The position numbers and the translations under genes are program-made. Below the pieces are notes generated by a model. The model did not search any database and was not told the DNA's origin. It worked only from the letters and a program-made list of their open reading frames with translations. From Tannerella sp. (GTDB lineage Bacteria; Bacteroidota; Bacteroidia; Bacteroidales; Tannerellaceae): 7,493 nt of DNA. The DNA is taken from positions 1 to 7,493 of the forward strand of contig JAITQL010000114.1 in NCBI GenBank assembly GCA_031288935.1, read 5' to 3'. Each line of letters starts with the position of its first letter. Positions within the stretch are counted from its first letter, which is position 1. Below are positions 4,417 through 7,493 of the stretch, piece by piece.

Positions 4417-7000
4417 CACTTCCCGTATCCGTATTCAACCGCAAGGTTTTGATTTCGCAGCCTCTCATCTTTCCGCTCCAGCTGAAACCGGCCGACGGGA
4501 AACGCAGCGTCACGGGAGTATCCCGTCCCAGCGTTTCTACCAGACGGAGGATCGTATCATTGCCCTCCTCCGACTGCTTGATGGCCGCGACCGTCACATT
4601 CGGCGCATCCGCCACCTCCAGGAACGAACCGGACTTGGGCATCGTGCCCGGATGAATACCCTGATAGATCGGGATGGGTGGCGTCATAAACTCCTCGGCC
4701 ATGCGGGGGAGGTTGATTTCCTTCCAGCTGTCTTTATGCGGCACAAGCGCCATGCGGAACGTCTGCATGCCCTGATCCATCCATTCGTACTCCGCGTCCG
4801 GCAGCAGTTCTTTCGGCTGGTGGTGGGCATATACCGGCGATCGAACCACCGAAATGCGCATGTCGTTTCCCGTCGCGCTGTAACCGTACTTGGCATCATT
4901 GATGACCGCCAGGCCGCAGGTCGCGCCGTCGCGGCGGCCGGTGACGTCCATCCACCGGTGTCCGGGATCTTCATCGCCGTTTGGCTGGCGGACAATGAAT
5001 CCGTAAGGACTTTCGTACGTCGGTACCGGATCGCTTACGTCCACCGGGAACGAGAACTTGAGCATCTTCAGACGTTCGTGCCAGTCAAGCGTTACCTCGG
5101 CGTCTATGCGCCTTGAACCGGCCGTCAGCGACCAGTCTACTGTCAGGGCAGACTTGCCGAAGACCGTCGTTACCCGAACAGTGGCCTGCAGCGGTCCGTT
5201 GTACAACCGTTTGACCGATGCGTTTCCGAAAGCCCCGATTTCGTTGGCAAACGTTTTGACGTCGTGGCTCCACGTATCGCTCGGATCGTCAATCACCACC
5301 GCCCGGCAACCCGTTTCGCCGCCCGCAAAGACCTGTTTCCCCGTTTCCTTGTCGAAAATCCCGACCGTCCCCCGATCCGAAAAGGAGAGCACATAGTACT
5401 CGTTCTCCAAACGGCGCTCTTCCGCCCGTGCCGGAGAGTTGACTGCCAGGGGCGATTCGCAGGCGACGCCTTTGATCTGGCAGTATCCCGCCGGCGGAAC
5501 GACGACCTGCAGCAACAGCGTGTGGCGGCCGTGTGTTTGCGCCTGACCGGTGATCCACTGCGACGGAAACTCGCGTCCCTTGTCGTCCGTATAACAGATG
5601 CTCCCGCGATCGGATTCGTACCGTATCACTCCGCGGTATTCCCATGCGTGCGGATTGAACACGACCATATACCGGGCCTCCGGGTCTTCGGCCGCCACCT
5701 GCCATTCCAGCTTTTGCAGGGTCAGAAACGTGATGTCTTCCGCCACATCCAGCGCATGGCCGTATCCGTGCCGGGCATACTGATACTGCGAAACCAGCGA
5801 CGTCCCGGCCATACTGTCGTGAAATTGCAGGAAAAGTATTTTTTCCCATGCTTCGGCGAGCGCTTCCCCGGGATAGCGCACCTTCCAGGCGACGGAGCCG
5901 GCGGCGGCGATCTTTTCCGCCGTCACCAGGGCAGCCTCGGCCAGGCGGTTGTTCCGTTTGATGGCGCTGTCGGCCGTATAGCATCCCGGCGCATGATGCT
6001 GAAGGTCGTCCCTGACCACAGGCAGTTGGCTCAGGTCGTGCTGTTGCCGCACATCGCTGAAATAGCGGTCGATGCTGCTGTAGAAAATCACCGGCGCCTC
6101 TTTTTCCGCCCGCGCTTCGTTGATCACCCCGATATGCGCCTTGGAAGGGCCGCCGCCGTGGTCGCCCACGCCGAAGAACTTCATGATCATCGGCACGGGA
6201 TGCTGCGGAATATATTCCGCCGCGCCGCGGATGTCCTCGCGCGTGGTTCGGGCTTCACCCTGATCCAGACTGCCGTAATGATGGTGGATACGGTAAGCCA
6301 GGATACGGCTGCCGTCCGGCGCTTCCCACCAGAACAGGTTGGCCGGCAAGTCCTTTTCGCCGCCGCCGGGACGCATGAACACATAACTGTCCATGCCCTG
6401 CAACTTGAATATCTGCGGCAAAGTGCCTGCATGACCAAACGAATCGGCCGTAAAGGCCACTTCGGCGCGGCGTCCGAGCAGTTCCTGAAACGTGCGCTGT
6501 CCGTACAGCCCCTGACGTACCATCGACTCGCCCGACGGGATGTTCGTATCCGGCTCTATCCACCAGCCGCCGACGATATTCCAGCGCCCTTCGGCCACCC
6601 GCCGGCGGATTTCGGCCAGCATGTCCGGATCGTTCGCTGCCACCCATTTGTAATACAGGGCCGAACTGGAAGTAAACACCAGGTCGGGCGTTTCCTTCAT
6701 CCGTTCGAGCGCCGAGCGGAACGTACTGTGCGCCACGGCCAGCCCTTCCTGCCACGGCCACAGCCATACCACATCCAAATGGGCATGACCGATCATGTAG
6801 ATCCGGTATTTCTTCGCGTTTTTCGGCCAGAACGGCTTGGCCGGATGCGCCAGCAGACTGCTTGCCGGCGTCAGCGCCATGGCCGCTGCGCCAAGGGAGG
6901 TGCGGCGGATAAAATCACGCCGCGACAGAGCCTCCGACTCCAGAGAATGTTTCATAAATCTGATAGTTTTACTGATACGGGACTTCTCGAGCTTCATCAT
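4388..7000 (-). CDS. Glycoside hydrolase family 38 alpha-mannosidase with Tat signal
   Basis: GH38 enzymes are zinc-dependent retaining alpha-mannosidases. In gut Bacteroidota they trim alpha-mannosides such as host N-glycans or yeast mannan. The 870 residues begin with a twin-arginine signal (SRRDFIRR, 26-33, then LGAAAMALTPASSLLA), which predicts export of the folded protein to the periplasm. The catalytic domain (about 64-330) has the zinc ligands H74 and D76 (GHAHLDVVW), the nucleophile D186 (TADSFGHAGTLPQ), which is also a zinc ligand in the family, and the probable acid/base D280 (GVGDHGGGP). A helical middle domain follows, with the last zinc ligand H394 (LQFHDSMAGT), and then a beta-sandwich C-terminal half (about 440-870). 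All key residues are present, so the enzyme should be active. The start at 7000 has A-rich upstream bases; M16 (6955) would give a more usual Tat N-region but has poor upstream context. No SusC/SusD or other glycosidase gene is in view. The gene is GC-richer than the rpsU-tuf block. Exact linkage specificity cannot be read from sequence. Confidence 0.92.
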   Translation of the reverse strand: MMKLEKSRISKTIRFMKHSLESEALSRRDFIRRTSLGAAAMALTPASSLLAHPAKPFWPKNAKKYRIYMIGHAHLDVVWLWPWQEGLAVAHSTFRSALERMKETPDLVFTSSSALYYKWVAANDPDMLAEIRRRVAEGRWNIVGGWWIEPDTNIPSGESMVRQGLYGQRTFQELLGRRAEVAFTADSFGHAGTLPQIFKLQGMDSYVFMRPGGGEKDLPANLFWWEAPDGSRILAYRIHHHYGSLDQGEARTTREDIRGAAEYIPQHPVPMIMKFFGVGDHGGGPSKAHIGVINEARAEKEAPVIFYSSIDRYFSDVRQQHDLSQLPVVRDDLQHHAPGCYTADSAIKRNNRLAEAALVTAEKIAAAGSVAWKVRYPGEALAEAWEKILFLQFHDSMAGTSLVSQYQYARHGYGHALDVAEDITFLTLQKLEWQVAAEDPEARYMVVFNPHAWEYRGVIRYESDRGSICYTDDKGREFPSQWITGQAQTHGRHTLLLQVVVPPAGYCQIKGVACESPLAVNSPARAEERRLENEYYVLSFSDRGTVGIFDKETGKQVFAGGETGCRAVVIDDPSDTWSHDVKTFANEIGAFGNASVKRLYNGPLQATVRVTTVFGKSALTVDWSLTAGSRRIDAEVTLDWHERLKMLKFSFPVDVSDPVPTYESPYGFIVRQPNGDEDPGHRWMDVTGRRDGATCGLAVINDAKYGYSATGNDMRISVVRSPVYAHHQPKELLPDAEYEWMDQGMQTFRMALVPHKDSWKEINLPRMAEEFMTPPIPIYQGIHPGTMPKSGSFLEVADAPNVTVAAIKQSEEGNDTILRLVETLGRDTPVTLRFPSAGFSWSGKMRGCEIKTLRLNTDTGSVREVNLLEE

Positions 7001-7060
7001 CTTTCATTTTGACGCCCCGACAGGCACGAAGTCCGTTAATGCCCGCCCGAAACGACGCCG

Positions 7061-7092
7061 CGAATGTATGGAAAAGAACGAACAAAAACAAA
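7061..7092 (-). promoter_or_regulatory. Probable promoter of the GH38 mannosidase gene
   Basis: On the minus strand TTTG (7092-7089), a 20-base spacer and TACATTCG (7068-7061) fit the Bacteroidota consensus, with one mismatch in the -7 box (TTCG for TTTG). The predicted start near 7054 gives a leader of about 54 bases. No better candidate is seen before the ATG at 7000. Confidence 0.45.
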
Positions 7093-7159
7093 CGCGGCTT
7101 CACTTGTTTGCTTCATGCCAAACGTCTCGCGGTATTTTCTCATACTTTACGCGGGATGG

Positions 7160-7353
7160 TTTTGTGCATTGCACCTGTCCCGTTGGGGACGAAATGCCGG
7201 TAGAAAACAGAAGGTTTCAGAATCCGGCGGAATCCCGTCCGGGAGGATATGCCGGTCATATCACATGCCATCCCTGCGGGATTCGGGCGGGTGGATCACA
7301 TCCGATTTTCTACCGGCATCCTGTCCCCAACGGGACAGGTGCCATGCACAAAA
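7160..7353. repeat. 194-base interrupted palindrome, MITE- or REP-doublet-like element
   Basis: Two 48-base arms (7160-7207 and 7306-7353) are inverted copies of each other, identical at 44 of 48 positions when one is reverse-complemented. The mismatches are one base at 7170 and three in a row at 7191-7193. The 98-base middle is also symmetrical: GAATCCCG (7230-7237) pairs with CGGGATTC (7277-7284), and GATATG (7246-7251) with CATATC (7257-7262). All of these centre near 7254-7257, so the whole unit can fold into one long hairpin. It carries no gene and lies between a mannosidase promoter and a putative plus-strand promoter. A non-autonomous mobile repeat is the likeliest explanation; I see no clear target-site duplication. 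Confidence 0.85.
7320..7339. repeat. REP-like small hairpin inside the right arm
   Basis: CCTGTCCC (7320-7327) and GGGACAGG (7332-7339) form a perfect 8-bp stem around a 4-base loop CAAC. The matching place in the left arm (7174-7193) keeps only the upper five pairs (GTCCC/GGGAC, 7177-7181 and 7186-7190), because the three bases 7191-7193 differ. Each arm also has ATGCCGGTAGAAAA on its inner side. A small hairpin repeated in inverted orientation is the layout of REP doublets moved by RAYT transposases; that link is inference. Confidence 0.6.
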
Positions 7354-7380
7354 GCATGCCGAGGGAAGTATATCAACTCG

Positions 7381-7388
7381 TACCTTTG
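7381..7388 (+). promoter_or_regulatory. Bacteroidota-type -7 box (TACCTTTG), plus strand
   Basis: TACCTTTG followed by CA matches TAnnTTTG with the frequent GC after it. No TTG lies at the expected -33 distance, so the upstream half is weak or absent. It points at the right window edge and may serve a gene starting there. Confidence 0.4.
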
Positions 7389-7407
7389 CAGAATAAAGGG
7401 ACCGAAT

Positions 7408-7436
7408 TAATTGCAGATGTTGTATTTTTGCAATTA
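7408..7436. promoter_or_regulatory. Inverted repeat over a second -7-like box, possible operator
   Basis: TAATTGCA (7408-7415) and TGCAATTA (7429-7436) are a perfect 8-base inverted repeat with a 13-base spacer, so half-sites are 21 bases apart, about two helical turns. The right half overlaps TATTTTTG (7423-7430), a second -7-type match that also lacks a -33 TTG. It could be a dimeric repressor site or a leader hairpin for the transcript from 7381-7388. The symmetry is visible; the role is inference. Confidence 0.35.
7423..7430 (+). promoter_or_regulatory. Second Bacteroidota-type -7 box (TATTTTTG), plus strand
   Basis: TATTTTTG followed by CA repeats the layout of the box 42 bases upstream. 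No TTG is found 18-21 bases upstream. In an AT-rich stretch a chance match is possible; the pairing with the first box and the overlap with the inverted repeat raise its interest. Confidence 0.3.
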
Positions 7437-7493
7437 GATCGGGAAAGGGTGGAAAGTTATTGCCAACTAGATACGTATGACGATATCGCGAAT

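Larger units (their letters stand above)
7001..7493. other. Non-coding stretch: promoters, large palindrome, regulatory-looking repeats
   Basis: No gene can be supported in these 493 bases. Open frames that cross it run through the palindrome at 7160-7353 and resemble no protein family I know. From left to right it holds a probable minus-strand promoter for the mannosidase (7061-7092), the palindromic element (7160-7353), and two plus-strand -7-type boxes (7381-7388, 7423-7430) with an inverted repeat over the second. An ATG at 7477, preceded by an in-frame TAG at 7468, could open a plus-strand gene, but only 17 bases remain. Confidence 0.7.

Noticed and set aside
4319..5116. Plus-strand open frame of 265 codons over the CapA and mannosidase ends
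   Set aside because: It overlaps two well-supported genes in other frames, and its product is an arginine-rich sequence without family resemblance.
5264..7012. Long plus-strand open frame (582 codons) opposite the mannosidase gene
   Set aside because: It is antisense to a GH38 gene with all catalytic motifs; the translation is rich in R, H and P with no recognisable domain, typical of a shadow frame in GC-rich DNA.
7160..7353. CRISPR array
   Set aside because: The copies are inverted rather than direct, there are only two, and no regular spacers exist.
7064..7396. Plus-strand open frame of 110 codons (and a shorter one from 7009) through the palindrome
   Set aside because: Both arms of an inverted repeat are translated as if coding; there is no protein resemblance, and the composition is explained by the repeat.

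Overview
The window looks like chromosomal DNA of a Bacteroidota, most likely a member of the Bacteroidales. The grounds are the protein sequences (EF-Tu, bS21, HPF, XerC), the rpsU-xerC-hpf-tRNA-Thr-tuf gene order, and several promoters of the Bacteroidota type (TTTG, a spacer of about 18-20 bases, then TAnnTTTG). I cannot name the genus. The left third is AT-richer; the right two thirds, especially the mannosidase gene, is clearly GC-richer.

Bases 1-2570, minus strand: one translation-related block, read right to left as rpsU (ribosomal protein bS21), xerC (tyrosine recombinase), hpf (ribosome hibernation factor), tRNA-Thr(UGU), tRNA-Thr(GGU) and tuf (EF-Tu, cut by the left window edge). 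A promoter sits upstream of rpsU. A second is fused to the 3' end of hpf and would drive the tRNAs and tuf. hpf is the only gene here with a textbook Shine-Dalgarno sequence, and that sequence is built on the xerC stop codon. This is notable because Bacteroidota ribosomes normally mask their anti-SD sequence with help from bS21, the product of the first gene of the same block.

Bases 2570-4416, plus strand: a second promoter, divergent from the rpsU promoter, drives a gamma-carbonic-anhydrase-like hexapeptide-repeat protein. A membrane-anchored CapA-type (PGA_cap) metallophosphatase-like protein follows after only 2 bases.

Bases 4388-7000, minus strand: a family GH38 alpha-mannosidase with a twin-arginine (Tat) signal and all expected zinc and catalytic residues. 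Its 3' end overlaps the 3' end of the CapA gene by 29 bases, tail to tail.

Bases 7001-7493: no gene that I can support. This stretch holds a probable promoter for the mannosidase, a 194-base near-perfect interrupted palindrome that looks like a small non-autonomous mobile or REP-doublet-type element, and two successive -7-type boxes with an inverted repeat. The last two suggest that a plus-strand gene begins at or just beyond the right edge.

I see no multi-gene system that is clearly new. The two observations I rate highest are the possible bS21/SD link controlling hpf and the large palindromic element.
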